Assembly: GCA_019454045.1 (NCBI GenBank) | Contig: SKCR01023733.1 | Span: forward strand, 310,001-374,000 | DNA: 64,000 bases | From: Zanthoxylum bungeanum | Taxonomy: Eukaryota; Streptophyta; Magnoliopsida; Sapindales; Rutaceae | Reading direction: 5' to 3' | Shown here: one piece after another, positions 23,707 to 36,196 of the stretch | Numbering within the stretch: the stretch's first letter is position 1 | How the letters are laid out: each line of letters opens with the position of its first letter | Program-made: the position numbers and the translations under genes | Notes under the pieces: generated by a model | The model's input: only the letters and a program-made list of their open reading frames with translations | What the model was told of the DNA's origin: nothing | Database searches by the model: none

Positions 23707-24290
23707 AATGATTCGTCCTCGAATCAAAATGCTTAAAATATATGAAACATACCTTCTGCAAATAAATGAGGATATTGTCCTCTCATGATAGCTTCTGGCT
23801 CCCATGTTGTCTCTTGGCCCTTGTGGTGCTGCCAAACCACTTTCACTGAGGGAATCCACCTCGATCGTAACTTCTTCGTCTCCTTATCCACTATAGCTAC
23901 TGGCTGCTCTAAATAGGATAAATCTTGACAGGTATCAACTGTCTAAGGCTCTAGAACATGAGATTCATCGTATGAGTACTTTCGTAGCATAGACACATGA
24001 AACACCAGATATATTCTATCCATACTAGGTGGAAGTGCTAACTTATATGCTCTCCTTCTAACTCTACGAAGTATCTGAAACGGCCCAATATATCTAAGGC
24101 TAAGTTTACCTCTTTTGCAAATCTCATCACTCCCTTAAAAATAGATACCTTCAAGAACACCGAGGCACCAACTTCAAATTCCAAATATTTTCTTTGGCGA
24201 TACACATAACTTTTCTGGCGACTTTGAGCTGTTTTCATCCTCTCCCTAATCAACTTCACATTTTCCACCGTATCTTGTACCAAATCAGGT
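23707..24290 (-). pseudogene. Tekay-like integrase C-terminus and chromodomain-like end, decayed
   Basis: The minus strand reads ENVKLIRERMKTAQSRQKSY, then LEFEVGASVFLKVS and KGVMRF (24283-24090), the conserved integrase C-terminal region of chromoviruses. It continues as FHVSMLRKYSYDESHVLEP, then DLSYLEQPV, KLRSRWIPSVKVVW, and ETTWEPEAIMRGQYPHLF, the usual chromodomain-like end. Stops and shifts (for example in GRFRYFVELEGEHIS) break the frame. Only the last ~190 residues of pol survive; the rest is replaced at ~24291 by unrelated repeat sequence. Chromodomains of intact relatives direct integration to heterochromatin. Confidence 0.75.
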
Positions 24291-24782
24291 CCAAATCAAG
24301 TCATTAACATACTTGGGTAAAAATAAAAATTTTCATTTAAAACATGAAATGCATATCCAATATGCAACATGTGTTGTGTGGTTAAGACATACTCTAATAC
24401 CATTCTGTTGGTCGGTCGTGAGACCCATAGGGTCAGTGCCTCGTACAGTGGAAATGGGTCTAACTCGTGGTAATTGAGTATGGGTGTAAAATATTTTAAT
24501 GGAATACTATATTCCATTACGAGTGTATAGGAAAAAATCAGGGACGAATCATAGTCCGAAAAAATCAAACAAAAAAACGGAGAGAACGTGCGTCGTTTGG
24601 GTCATGCGTGCAAGTAGCATGTGAAGCATGATGCTTGCGTAGTATGCCACGCATGTTGCACAACAGGCGCTGCTTTAACATTTTTTTTAAAAATTCCTTA
24701 AACACTTTCAAAAATACCCATAAATAATTTTAACATCAAAACCAACATCAACACATGTTATATAACAAACATACATGTATTC

Positions 24783-24822
<40 letters not shown>

Positions 24823-25363
24823 TTTTTTTTAATCAAAACAAGAACCAAAATAGAATCTCACAATGAAGTGACTCATGAATAATTTTAGGTCACTCAAAGG
24901 TGGTCAAATGATTTTAGAATGGTAGCCATAACTCCAAGCTATCATTTAAAGTTGCAAACTCTAATTTTATGTTTCATGTCCAACATGAACATTTTGACCC
25001 AATTACAAGCATATTGTGTTTATACTTCTAAATAATCCATACACAATTTATTAGCCTAATTTCAACATCAAACTATGTTATTATGTATCCAATACATAAT
25101 ACATCACTATATACTTCATTAATGAAAATAGCTCACTAATGAAAACATAGTTTTAGAGAAGATCAAACTTACCTAGCAAAGCTTGATTCCAAGATTTAAT
25201 ATTCTTCTCATTGTTGAAATGTTGTAGAGAACTTTCAAAGCTTCTCTAAATACTTCTTTTACTTACGCTAATATCTCTAATTCTTTCTTGTTTTAGATTT
25301 CTCAAGCTTAATTAAAAATTTACTCAAGTATGCCTTTTATAATGAAGCTTATGTAATTTTTAA
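24291..25363 (-). repeat. Unresolved LTR-like repeat, minus strand
   Basis: It abuts broken pol on one side and the truncated giant LTR on the other. On the minus strand it has a TATA-like cttcattataaaagg (~25340) followed by a leader with a donor-like gctaggtaagtt (~25175), and later GC-richer text with many tgcg/gcatg motifs (24580-24665). This looks like part of a gypsy LTR. A ~40-bp (AT)n run lies at 24785-24820. Confidence 0.35.
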
Positions 25364-28300
25364 TTGGGAAACGCGTGGTTTTGAGAATCGGTTACGCGAT
25401 TCCTAATTATATCATTATACGCATATAAGTTTCTTGCTTCGGCTATAACACTTTCAAACGAACTCCGATTGAGCTGATTCTTGCACCATCAGACTCGTTT
25501 TTTTCGAGACGAACAACTTTCGCGCTGAATATTTTTCGACATTTGCATCAAAAGGGCTTCAAAATAGTAAATTTCCGAAAATACCCTTCAAAGTGGGGGA
25601 AATTTTGTAATTTTTGGAATGGCATTATTTAAGTTTTCTTTTACTGTTCATCATTACACAAAAAAACTAGAAGACGTTAAGAAATAGAGAAGATAAGAGG
25701 GAGAAGAGAGAGAAATGGCGTCAGCGGACGGCCCACCAGTGGCCGACGGTGGCGCGCACCAGCACCATCGTGATCGTCCGGCCACGGCGCATCTCGTGGT
25801 GGCCGGTGATTGCGCGATTGACAGCAAACGGCGGCGTAGGGATGAGAGAAATGTGCGATAATGGGTTTCACGATCCCAGCTCGTCGCTTTGTTTCACGAC
25901 CCAAGCCACCCGCCAAATCGAAGCTCTCGGAGAGTACTACAAGTTAGTAGTGATGGATTTTTCGTTCCGTGCACGGTTGTACGCGAAATGAGGAAATAAG
26001 ATTCGATGAACAGTAACCTGTTGGTGAACAGTAGCTCTGATCGGAATTCCGTCAATTCTAACACGTTTGTGGGATCGTTTGGAGTCTGTATATGCCCTCG
26101 AAATCTCGGTAATACCTCACAGTAAAAATCCACAAATTTCAAGTTTTCAACTAAATATTCGGATGTATCTAGTAGCTTCGTAGAGTGGAGTATTGATATA
26201 AATTGAATTGTTTGAGCATAAATATATTGGATACGAGTATCTAGTAGAATTCGGGTTAAAACGGAACGAGTTTGATCGATCCGATAGAATATGCAAGTTT
26301 CTGGTAAAAGTGGGTTTTTGCATATAATGATGTGTTTGATGTTTAATAATAGTTATGAGTTATTTATAATATTACGAGCATGTGTGGATGAATTCGGTTA
26401 GGTTCGGAGGGTTCGGGATCCTTCCGTATCGTTTGCGGAAACATTTTCGGAAGATTTTTCAAAAATACGTAAACCGAGAATTTGGGTGAATTAGTGACTT
26501 GGAATAGCTTGTAATGGTGTTTTAAGATCTTTGAAACTGAAAGTATTGAAATCGGACTTATTTTGGTTGTTCCGGAAAAATCTGAGATTTTATCGTGGTT
26601 AAGTCGAGAATACCGTAAATCACGATTCTGACGGCATTTTTGCCATTTGTTTTAACAGATGTGACTAGGACCTGGAGTGCTCGTGAAGCCAGGTAAGTAA
26701 CCTATGTGATGAGAACTTAAATTAGTGATTTCGAGTTTGACTATATATATATGAATGACATGTTAGGATAAAAGATGATAGTTAAAATATATTCTTGAGA
26801 AGGAAGTTCGAGATTACGTATGGTTATGATAGTCGACTACCACATGTATGGACCTTTGTTATTGATATGACATGAAGTGAGACATGCAATGAACTGAATG
26901 ATCATGTGTATCTATGGATGTATGGAAATGTATAAATCGGTACTAATATGAATTCGTGTAAGTAAATGTATGAGTATGTATAAGCAAGTGTATTAGCACA
27001 TGAACGTATAGTTGTATATGTATGACATGTTTGGATATGTATGATTTGGGTATAAAGGATTGGTAAAGAAGATAAAATATGACTTTAGAATTGTATTAGT
27101 ACCTGTAGATGTGCGTCTTTAGAATAAGTTGTTAATGATCAATGTATACGATTTGGTGGCTTAGAAGTTGAGTTTATAGAGACTAAAATCTTTTCCGAGT
27201 AATGGAAGTTCGTGATTGATTGGATACGTATATGAATGGTGAATGTTGATTGATAAGTATAGAATGTGAGAATTGTAAAGGTCATGGAATCAGAATTTGA
27301 AGTAATAAATATATTCATATGTTTGATATATGTATATAAACATATGTGTGTGATGATTCTGAATGATTTAGAAATGTTTGTCGTGTGTATGTTTGGTTAT
27401 GAGAAACCGTGTAATGAGTTTGTGACACGTGACATGTATGCATGTGAGTGGGTATTTTTCTCTTATTTGAAAGTATTTATTTTAAAGTTTTAATTGTGAT
27501 TTCTGATATGATTTTATGGATCATTGATTTATTTGTTTTACTTAAAATGATGATTTCATGTGAAAAAGATATATGATTTAATCTTTTGATAAAGCTTGGT
27601 TTCAGATAAATGCTTTGATGATGAAAAATGATTTCAAAAACATGGATTTATGATTTTGGAGGCATGAGAGAAAAACCCACCTCAGATGTAACTTGATACA
27701 GATATGAAATTGACGGATATGGAATTGACGGACATGATATTGATGTATGATTTTGGAGGCACGGGGGAAAAACCCACCTCAGATGTAACTTGATACAGAT
27801 ATGGAATTAACGGATATGGAATTGAGGACATGGTATTGATGGGTATCGGTAATTATACCGGATATAGACGTGTGCACATGGGATACATGACTAGAGATAA
27901 CAGATGCCTCTAGACCTCTAGATCCTGGGTATTGGGCTAGGGGGACTGTGTGTACAACGCCCCTAAACCCGGATATTTCAGAGACAGGTTGGTGGCACTG
28001 ATAGCACCACTTTTTTCTGGTTTAGTGGCTTGGAGGACTGTGCGTACAGTGCCCCAAGACCACGAGATTATTGTATAGATTGACCGTTTAGTGGCTTGGG
28101 GGACTGTGCGTACAACGCCCCAAGACCACGGGATTATTGTACAGATTGACCGTTTGATTTTACAGATGATTTTACATATGATTTTGTGAATGATTTTCGC
28201 AAACGTTTTGGAAAGAAAAATCCTGACTTATATCTTGTGGATTCAGAAACAGAATTTTTAGATATGATTCTTTAAAAGAGATTGGATTCGTAAAAGAGTT

Positions 28301-29270
28301 TTCAAGAGAACTCAGTCTTACAGAAAAAGCTTAGGGTTTTTAGACATAATAGAGTTTTCAAAAAAGTTTTACAATAAAAAGATGTGTTTTCATATAAGAA
28401 AAGGTATTTCAGAAAAATACAGTTTTCATAAGACAATATGTTTGGGTTGTCGGTTTGATACTTCAAAGATGGATAATTGACATAAAAATAAATGTGTTTG
28501 CCATCATATTTTATGTGATTGAAGTGTATTTGATATTAACGATGTACGATATTCATGTTGTGCTTTGTATGCTTTGGATGTTAACGATTAAATTAGCGCA
28601 TATGTATATAAGTAAATATGAAAGTTTGACATTGATTAAGTATAAAGAATAATATCAAGTTAATAAAATTTAAACTTGTAACAATTTAGCAATCCTGATA
28701 AACTACTGATAAGTTGATTTGTTTGTTTGGAGTTTATATTTGGCTTATTTGTTATAACACTAGCATGGTCACTTACTGAGTTTTATAACTCACACCAAAC
28801 CAGTTTACTAATTTTGCAGGTTGGTTATCAGTTGGATCAACCATTTCAACTTTAAGTCATGCTCGAGACGTGGATCACCCAAACGGCAGTCACCCTCACA
28901 GGTGTCCTGGGAAACGTCATATAGGTTTAGGTTCATTTGTTATTATATTGTTTTCATGCTGAGCACACTGGTTTGTATAGATAAGTTAAAGTTTTGATTG
29001 TTTATGATATTGTGGGCACAAAGCCCTTGAGTGTTGATATATGATGTGGGTAAAAAGCCTTTAGGTTGTGATTTTAATTAGTTTTGTGTGGACCTGAGGT
29101 CCTTTTATTGCTTTGATGTTTTCTTAGATTCTTTTTAGTGCTGTACTGTGATCCAGGTTGTCCAGATTTATGATATATCATGCCGAATTTTCTATAAAAT
29201 TTAGAGGCTTATGGAGAAGGGTCAATCTTTTCTCCTGCCGATAACCTCCTACATCTGGCGGGATGTTACA
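25364..29270 (+). mobile_element. 5' giant LTR (first ~140 bp missing)
   Basis: Begins mid-LTR at the ttgggaaacg equivalent to 30955. Holds a TATTTAAG box (~25626), a GC-rich block after it (25715-25860), a strong donor (gccag|gtaagtaac, ~26692) and an acceptor (ttttgcag|gttgg, ~28819). It also contains an extra ~90 bp near 25510-25610 absent from the right LTR. Confidence 0.8.
27937..28124 (+). repeat. Three-hairpin array in the left giant LTR
   Basis: Stem-loops with 5-7 bp G/C stems at 27937-27964 (ctagggg/cccctaa), 28029-28058 and 28094-28124 (cttgggg/ccccaag), all with the loop core gactgtg-gtacaacg/agtg. The last two sit in a ~65-bp tandem duplication. The same three occur in the right LTR at 33445-33473, 33537-33566 and 33603-33632. 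Confidence 0.7.
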
Positions 29271-30814
29271 GTTATGGTATCAGAGCATGGTTTAAAGTGT
29301 CGGTGACTGCTGCTCCAAGGTATTTGATCGTCTGAGTAAGTTTTCTGTTACGCATAGATGCTATAGGTTATATGTTTGTTATTTGATTTGATTTATGGTA
29401 TATGGTATGGAGTGTTATGATTTTGATTGATATTGATGATTCGAATTTTTGGTACACGTTTGTATGCTATGAGAATAAGTTTGTGTATAGGTATATTAAG
29501 TTAAAAGTATGTTGTTTATATAGGTATATGTATAAGTAACTATTGTGAATTTAATGTGTTTTGAGATACGGGTTATGCTATTATGCTGATAGTGTGAGTT
29601 GTGAACGAATATTTTGATTCATGTTTTGAATACTCAGTATTTGATTTTGGTATAAAGTGTTTTGAAAAAAAAAGAAAATGAAAGAAGAAAGAGAGAAAGT
29701 TTTAAGATGTTTTAATTTTGATTATAAGAGATAAAGAAATATTTTTATCACAGCGCTTGAATATGGTTTTTACAGTTTTATAATTTGATATGATATGTTT
29801 CCGTCGTGATGCTTGTGTAGAGGCTTGCCCAACTACAATGGGCCGGCCCGACCCTCTGTCGACAAGGGATCGTTTCGTTCATTGTCTGATCTGTGTGTTT
29901 GATTTAGACATTGAGAGCTTGTTTATGTTTTGTTCAGTGAGTTATGTTGGATGCTCGATATGGATTTACAATAATGGATTTTGAAACTGATTTTGTTTAC
30001 AATAAAAGAGTTTTTTCTTACAAATATATTTTCGAAATGGTTTTGAAAGAGATCGTTTTACGTTTTCCCATCTAGTGATGACAGAGATTGACAGATTTTA
30101 GAATATCAACATTATAAGGGCATGTATGATTATGTGTCACTTCTAGTTGTGACGATGAATGTTTTTGTTCATATAACAGTTTATATTCGTTACGAGAGCA
30201 CGTATGTAAGTTTATAATTAGTCACAGATCTTTTGAGTATTGTGATAGCTATGTAAGCTATGTTGTCAGCTATACAATGTTGTATGTGCGATTGGATATG
30301 TACGTATGTAAATGTTGATGTTGGTATCGTTTATAGATATGATACAGAATGATAAGATGAGAAATGAATGTCTCGTTTCTGATTGTGGACTAAATAAATA
30401 GTATGAGATCTGCGTTATGATTTTCGTTTTGATATTGTATTTGATTGCCTACAAAGAACTTGTAATATGTTCTTCGTTTTTGATGATGCATATGATTGAC
30501 TGTATGAAATTCTTGTTTCTTTTATTTCTATGATGAATGAATTTGAAATTGTTGAGCAAGTTCCTATGAATGAATATGGATTGAAATGAAAAATTTGGCT
30601 TGATTCTGGAATGAAATGTTTGATTTGATGTGTTTTTTTTTTGAAATAGCATGAGTTGTAATGAGGTATGAAATATGTGACCTTTGAAAATGTGTAAAAT
30701 GAGAGGATTTCTGAATACGAATAAGATTGTAATCTATGTATGTTCGATTCATAATGGTTGGTTGTAAGGATGGAGAAATTTCGTGGACGAAATTTTTTTA
30801 AGGAGGGGAGAAAA
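29271..30814 (+). other. Non-coding interior of the giant-LTR element
   Basis: Starts with the primer-binding site tggtatcagagca (29275-29287) and ends with the purine tract (30797-30814). No open frame longer than about 70 codons and none resembling gag, protease, RT or integrase. Confidence 0.75.
29275..29287 (+). other. Primer-binding site, initiator-Met type
   Basis: tggtatcagagca, four bases after the LTR end gatgttaca. Confidence 0.85.
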
Positions 30815-33800
30815 TGTAATATCCCGAGTTTTCGAAACAGTTCGAGAAAATTTTCGATTTAATGTTAAGGATTTGGAACGGGATAGTAATCGAAATTCAG
30901 AGTTTATGTATTAGAAAATAGATCGGATATTTTAAAGTGAAGCTTTGTCACGTTGGGAAACGTGTGGTTTCGAGAATCAGTTACGCGATTCCTAATTAAA
31001 TCATTATACGCGTAGAAGTTTCTTATTTCGGCTATAAAACTTTCAAACAAACTCCGATTGAGCTTATTCTTGCACCATCAGACTCTTTTTTCCGAGACGA
31101 TATAATTTTTGGAATGGCATTATTTAAGTTTTCTTTTACTGTTCATCATTACACAAGAAAAAAAAAGAAACAGAAGACGTGAAGAAAGAGAGAAGAAAAG
31201 AGGAAGAAGAGAGAGAAATGGCATCGACGGACGGCCCTCCAGTGGCCGACGGCGTCGCACACCTGCGCCATCGTGATCATCCGACCACAGCGCATCTCGT
31301 GGTGGCCGACGATTGCGCGGTTGACAGCGAAAGGCGGCGCAGGGAAGAGAGAAACATGCAAGAATGGGTTTCGCGATCCCGGCTCGTCGTTTCGTTTCAC
31401 GACCTGAGCCACTTGCCAAATCGAAGCTCTCGGAGAGTACTACAAGTTGGCAGTGATGGATTTTTCGTTCCGTGCATGGTTGTATGCGAAACGAGGAAAG
31501 AATATTTGGTGAACAGTACCCGTCAATGAACAGTATCTTTGATAGGAATTCTGTCGATTCCAGCGCATTCATGGGATCGTTTGGAGTCTGTATATGCCCT
31601 CGAAATCTCGGTAAGACCTCCCGGTAAAAATTAGCAAATTTTAAGTTTTCCGCTAAATATTCGGATGTATCCAGTAGCTTCGTAGAGTAGAGTATTGATA
31701 TAAATTGAATTTTTTGAGCATAAATATATTTGATATGAGTATCTGGTAGAATCCGGGTTAAAACAAAACGAGTTTGATCGATCCGATGGAATATGCAAGT
31801 TTCTGGTAAAAGTGGGTTTTTGCGTATAATGATGTGTTTGGGGTTTAATAATAGTTATGGGTTATTTATGATATTACGAGCATGTGTGGATGAATTCGGT
31901 TAGGTTCGGAGGGTTCGGGATCCTTCCGGAGCGTTTGCGGAAATGTTTTCGGAAGATTTTCTAAAAATGCGTAAACCGAGAATTTGGGTTAATTAGTGAC
32001 TTGGAATAGCTTGTAATGGTGTTTTAAGATCTTTAAAACTGAAAGTATTGAAATCGGACTTGTTTTGATTGTTCCAGAAAAATCCAGGATTTTACCGTGG
32101 TTAAGTCGAGAATACCGTAAATCACGATTCTGACGACATTTTTGCCATTTGTTTTGAAAAATGTGACTAGGACCTGGAGTACTCGTGAAATAGGTAAGTA
32201 ACCCATGCGATGAGAACTTAAATTAGTGATTTCGAGTTTGACTATATATATGTATATATATATAAATGACATGTTAGGATAAAAGATGATAGTTAAAGTA
32301 TATTCTTGAGAACGAAGTTCGAGATTACGTATGGTTAGGATAGTCGACTACCATATGTATGGACCTTTGTTATTGATATGAAATTAAGTGAGACATGAAA
32401 TGAACTGAATGATCATGTGTATCTATGGATGTATGTAAATGTATAAATCGGTACTACTATGAATTCGTGTAAGTAAATGTATGAGTATGTATAAGCAAGT
32501 GTATTATTATATGAACGCATAGTTGTATATGTATGACATGTTTGGATATGTATGATTTGGGTATAAAGGATTGGTAAAGAAGATAAAATATGACTTTAGA
32601 ATTGTATTAGTACCTGTAGATGTGCGTCTTTAGATTAAGTTGTTAATGATCAATGTATACGATTTGGCGGCTTAGAAGTTGAGTTTGTATAGACTAAAAT
32701 CTTTTCCAAGTAATGGAAGTTCGTGATTGATTGGATACGTATATGAATGGTGAATGTTGATTGATAAGTATAGAATGTAAGAATTGTAAAGGTCATGGAA
32801 TCGGAATTTGAAGTAATAAATATATTCATATGTTTGATATATGTATATAAACATATGTGTGTGATGATTCTGAATGATTTAGAAATGTTTGTCGTGTGTA
32901 TGTTTGGTTATGAGAAACCGTGTAATGAGTTTGTGACATGTGACATGTATGCTTGTGAGTGGGTATTTTTCTCTTATTTGAAAGTATTTATTTTAAAGTT
33001 TTAATTGTGATTTCTGATATGATTTTGCGGATCATTGATTTATTTTTTTTATTAAAAATGATGATTTCATCTGAAAAAGATATATGATTTAAGCTTTTTA
33101 TAAAGCTTGGTTTCAGATAAATGCTTTGATGATCAAAATGATTTAAAACATGGATTTATTATTTTGGAGGCATGAAAGAAAAACTCACCTCAGATGTAAC
33201 TTCATACAGATATGAAATTGACGGATATGGATTTGATGGACATTATATTGATGTATGATTTTGGAGACACGGGGGAAAAACCCACCTCAGATGTAACTTG
33301 ATACAGATATGGAATTAACGGATATGGAATTGAGGACATGGTATTGATGGGTATCGGTAATTATACCGGATATAGACATGTGCACATGGGATACATGACT
33401 AGAGATAACAGATGCCTCTAGACCTCTAGATCCTGGGTATTGAGCTAGGGGGACTATGTGTACAACGCCCCTAGACTCGGATATTTCAGAGACAGGTTGG
33501 TGGCACTGATAGCACCACTTTTTTCTGGTTTAATGGCTTGGGGGACTGTGCGTACAGTGCCCCAAGACCACGAGATTATTGTACAGATTGACCGTTTAGT
33601 GGCTTGGGGGACTGTGCGTACAACGCCCCAAGACCACGGGATTATTGTACAGATTGACCGTTTGATTTTACAGATGATTTTACATATGATTTTGTGAATG
33701 ATTTTCGCAAAAGTTTTGGAAAGAAAAATCCTGACTTATATCTTGTGGATTCAGAAACAGAATTTTTAGATATGATTCTTTAAAAGAGATTGGATTCGTA

Positions 33801-34778
33801 AAAGAGTTTTCAAGAGAACTCAGTCTTACAGAAAAAGCTTAGGGTTTTTAGACATAATAGAGTTTTCAAAAAAGTTTTACAATAAAAAGATGTGTTTTCA
33901 TATAAGAAAAGATATTTCAGAAAAATACAGTTTTCATAAGACAATATGTTTGGGTTGTCGGTTTGATATTTCAAAGATGGATAATTGACATAAAAATAAA
34001 TGTGTTTGCCATCATATTTTATGTGATTGAAGTGTATTTGATAATAACGATGTACGGTATTCATGTTGTGCTTTGTATGCTTTGGATGTTAACGATTAAA
34101 TTAGCGCATATGTATATAAGTAAATATGAAAGTTTGACATTGATTAAGTATAAAGAATAATATCAAGTTAATAAAATTTAAACTTGTAACAATTTAGCAA
34201 TCCTGATAAACTGCTGATAAGTTGATTTGTTTGTTTGGAGTTTATATTTGGCTTATTTGTTATAACACTAGCATGGTCACTTACTGAGTTTTATAACTCA
34301 CACCAAACCAGTTTATTAGTTTTGCAAGTTGGTTATCAGTTGGGTCAACCATTTCAACTTTAAGTCATGCTCGAGACGTGGATCACCCAAACGGCAGTCA
34401 CCCTCACAGGTGTCCTGGGAAACGTCATATAGGTTTAGGTTCATTTGTTATTATATTGTTTTCATGCTGAGCACACTGGTTTGTATAAATAAGTTAAAGT
34501 TTTGATTGCTTATGATATTGTGGGCACAAAGCCCTTGAGTGTTGACAGATGATGTGGGTATGGAGCCATTAGGTTGTGATTTTGACGATTTGTGTGTGGA
34601 CCTAAGGTCCTTTTATTGCTTTGATGTTTTCTTAGATTTTTTTTGGTGCTGGACTGTAATCCAGGTTGTCCAGTTTTAGGATACATCATGTCGGATTTTC
34701 TATAAAATTTTGAGGCTTATGGAGATGGGTCAATCATTTCTCCCTCCGATAACCTCGTGCATCTGGCAGGATGTTACA
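30815..34778 (+). mobile_element. 3' giant LTR, complete (3,964 bp)
   Basis: Runs from tgtaatatcccgag to ggcaggatgttaca, TG...CA ends. Contains TATTTAAG (~31126), the LTR-embedded ORF, leader donor (aatag|gtaagtaac, ~32193) and the hairpin array. Confidence 0.85.
31218..31529 (+). CDS. GC-rich ORF inside the giant LTR, unrecognised
   Basis: 103 codons starting MASTDGPPVADGVAHLRHRD about 90 bases downstream of the LTR TATTTAAG box, so it would be the first AUG region of a transcript. It is markedly GC-richer than its surroundings and has many Arg, His and Glu codons (RRRREERN). The left LTR keeps the same start (ATG 25715) and reads in the same frame, but a TAA at about 25859 cuts it to ~48 codons. 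No domain recognised. A long antisense frame across the same bases exists, so the GC content alone may create both frames. Function, if any, unknown. Confidence 0.22.
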   Translation: MASTDGPPVADGVAHLRHRDHPTTAHLVVADDCAVDSERRRREERNMQEWVSRSRLVVSFHDLSHLPNRSSRRVLQVGSDGFFVPCMVVCETRKEYLVNSTRQ

Positions 34779-36126
34779 TAAATTTAGACAAAGTGTAACC
34801 AATTGATTAGTTCATTTGCTACTACTGTGATTTAATCTAATTAAATCAAGTCAAATACACATATTATTACATTTTTTGTAATTACCAAAATATCCTCAAA
34901 TGGTAGAGATATTTATGAAATTACAAAAAAAAACCCTTATGTATTTATTTATTTAACTATTAAATAAATTTGGATTATTCAAATTAATTCAATTGGGCCA
35001 GTACATCATTAATATTATCCAATAACACTTAAGTATTTTAATTGATAATTATAATATCAAATATGATTTATCATCAAACATTATTAGCTACTCAAGTGTT
35101 CAACCAGTAGACTTCATATTGTGGGACTCTCTAAGTCCAGACATATTCATCATATAACCCTAGCTCAAATGTACGCAATTCGGTCACCTTTGAATTCGCG
35201 AATAACACCAACGACCTTTTTGAATTATAAAATTTGAGGTCATCACATATGTTTAACAATCCCATTGTCGTAGGCTATCCAAGTTGTGCTTAAGAAATAT
35301 AGATTATACCGTCAAGTTTTTGAGACGCACATCTTATATTGTCGACATGTCAATGATTCTTTACAACTAATCAGCACATCATTTCTGATATATGCGATCA
35401 ACCTTAGGTGATCGGCTTTGGACAAAGTCTTAAAAATCATGACGTACTCATATATATACCTTAACCTCTTATAGTACACATACGGGCCGACAGATCGTGT
35501 CTTGATACGCACTTGATTAATGAATATATCGGTCCACACCCAATGAAAATCTAACGTTTAGACCATGAAATGTCTCTGACATACATGGCATCAAAGTGTG
35601 GAGTATCACACACAAAATCAATGATATCTTATAGTCAAAGGATCACATATGCTACTCGACTCGGGGAGATTCCTATTGACGGTGGTGTGTAATTCCAACT
35701 ATTAGGAATCACCTATGAGTCATTTAGTATTCACTCCAACAAATACTCACATGTCTATATGAGTTTCCCTTAGTCATGGTCCATTAGGTTAGACCATTGG
35801 AACTCTAATTCCAATATACAACATGTGCTAGTCTTCTAGGTTATAGGAATTCGACCGTATTCCAAAACAAACGACTAGAAATATTTTCTTTAAGAATAGT
35901 TTATAATAGTACTATTATCTCAATGTCAAAACACTAATGTCCAGTATTACTATAGACTATTCTAAGGTCGATGTCATTTTCAACATAGTTATATATAAAA
36001 TTAATATGTATTATGATATAATAACTACCATTAACAAGGTTGAAATGAAAATGTAGTTATTTTATTAATAATCAAATATAATGTACATTATTCGAATTGG
36101 TGTTCCAAGCATCAACTCCAACAACA
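34779..36126 (-). mobile_element. Minus-strand LTR-like segment (possible solo copia LTR)
   Basis: On the minus strand it opens tgttgttggagttgatgc, a common copia LTR start, and continues through ~1.35 kb of non-coding AT-rich sequence with phrases shared in style with 18181-18900. No internal domains, no partner LTR and no convincing target duplication. It sits exactly between the giant LTR and the old LTR copy B. Confidence 0.45.
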
Positions 36127-36196
36127 TAGTCACGTTTACAGTTTTAGTTCAAGGATATATTTTCATGTTCATGCTTTTAATTCATGATGTAGTGTC
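36127..36196 (+). repeat. Old LTR copy B, left fragment
   Basis: 70 bp of the 'cacgtttacagttttagttcaa' type found at 1-2712, ending at GTGTC (36192-36196), the target of the following insertion; it resumes at 42548. Confidence 0.6.

Larger units (their letters stand above)
25364..34778 (+). mobile_element. Large LTR element with ~3.9-kb LTRs and an empty interior (LARD-like)
   Basis: Left LTR 25364-29270, interior 29271-30814, right LTR 30815-34778. The primer-binding site (tggtatcagagca) directly follows the left LTR and a purine tract (aaggaggggagaaaa) directly precedes the right one, so the pair is one element and not a duplication. The interior has no gag or pol in any frame. LTR end sequence (ggatgttaca), leader layout and PBS resemble Tekay-type chromoviruses, and the minus-strand LTR at 21685-23679 is a distant relative. 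The left LTR lacks its first ~140 bp, so no target duplication can be scored. LTRs look around 93-96% identical by eye. Confidence 0.8.

Noticed and set aside
25677..25991. GC-rich block as an independent host gene or CpG island
   Set aside because: It lies inside the left giant LTR and recurs at the same place in the right LTR, so it is retrotransposon leader.
31120..31572. 150-codon minus-strand frame in the giant LTR
   Set aside because: It is antisense to the LTR leader, its equivalent in the left LTR is broken into separate frames, and it ends in Phe/Leu-rich sequence created by a GA-rich tract.
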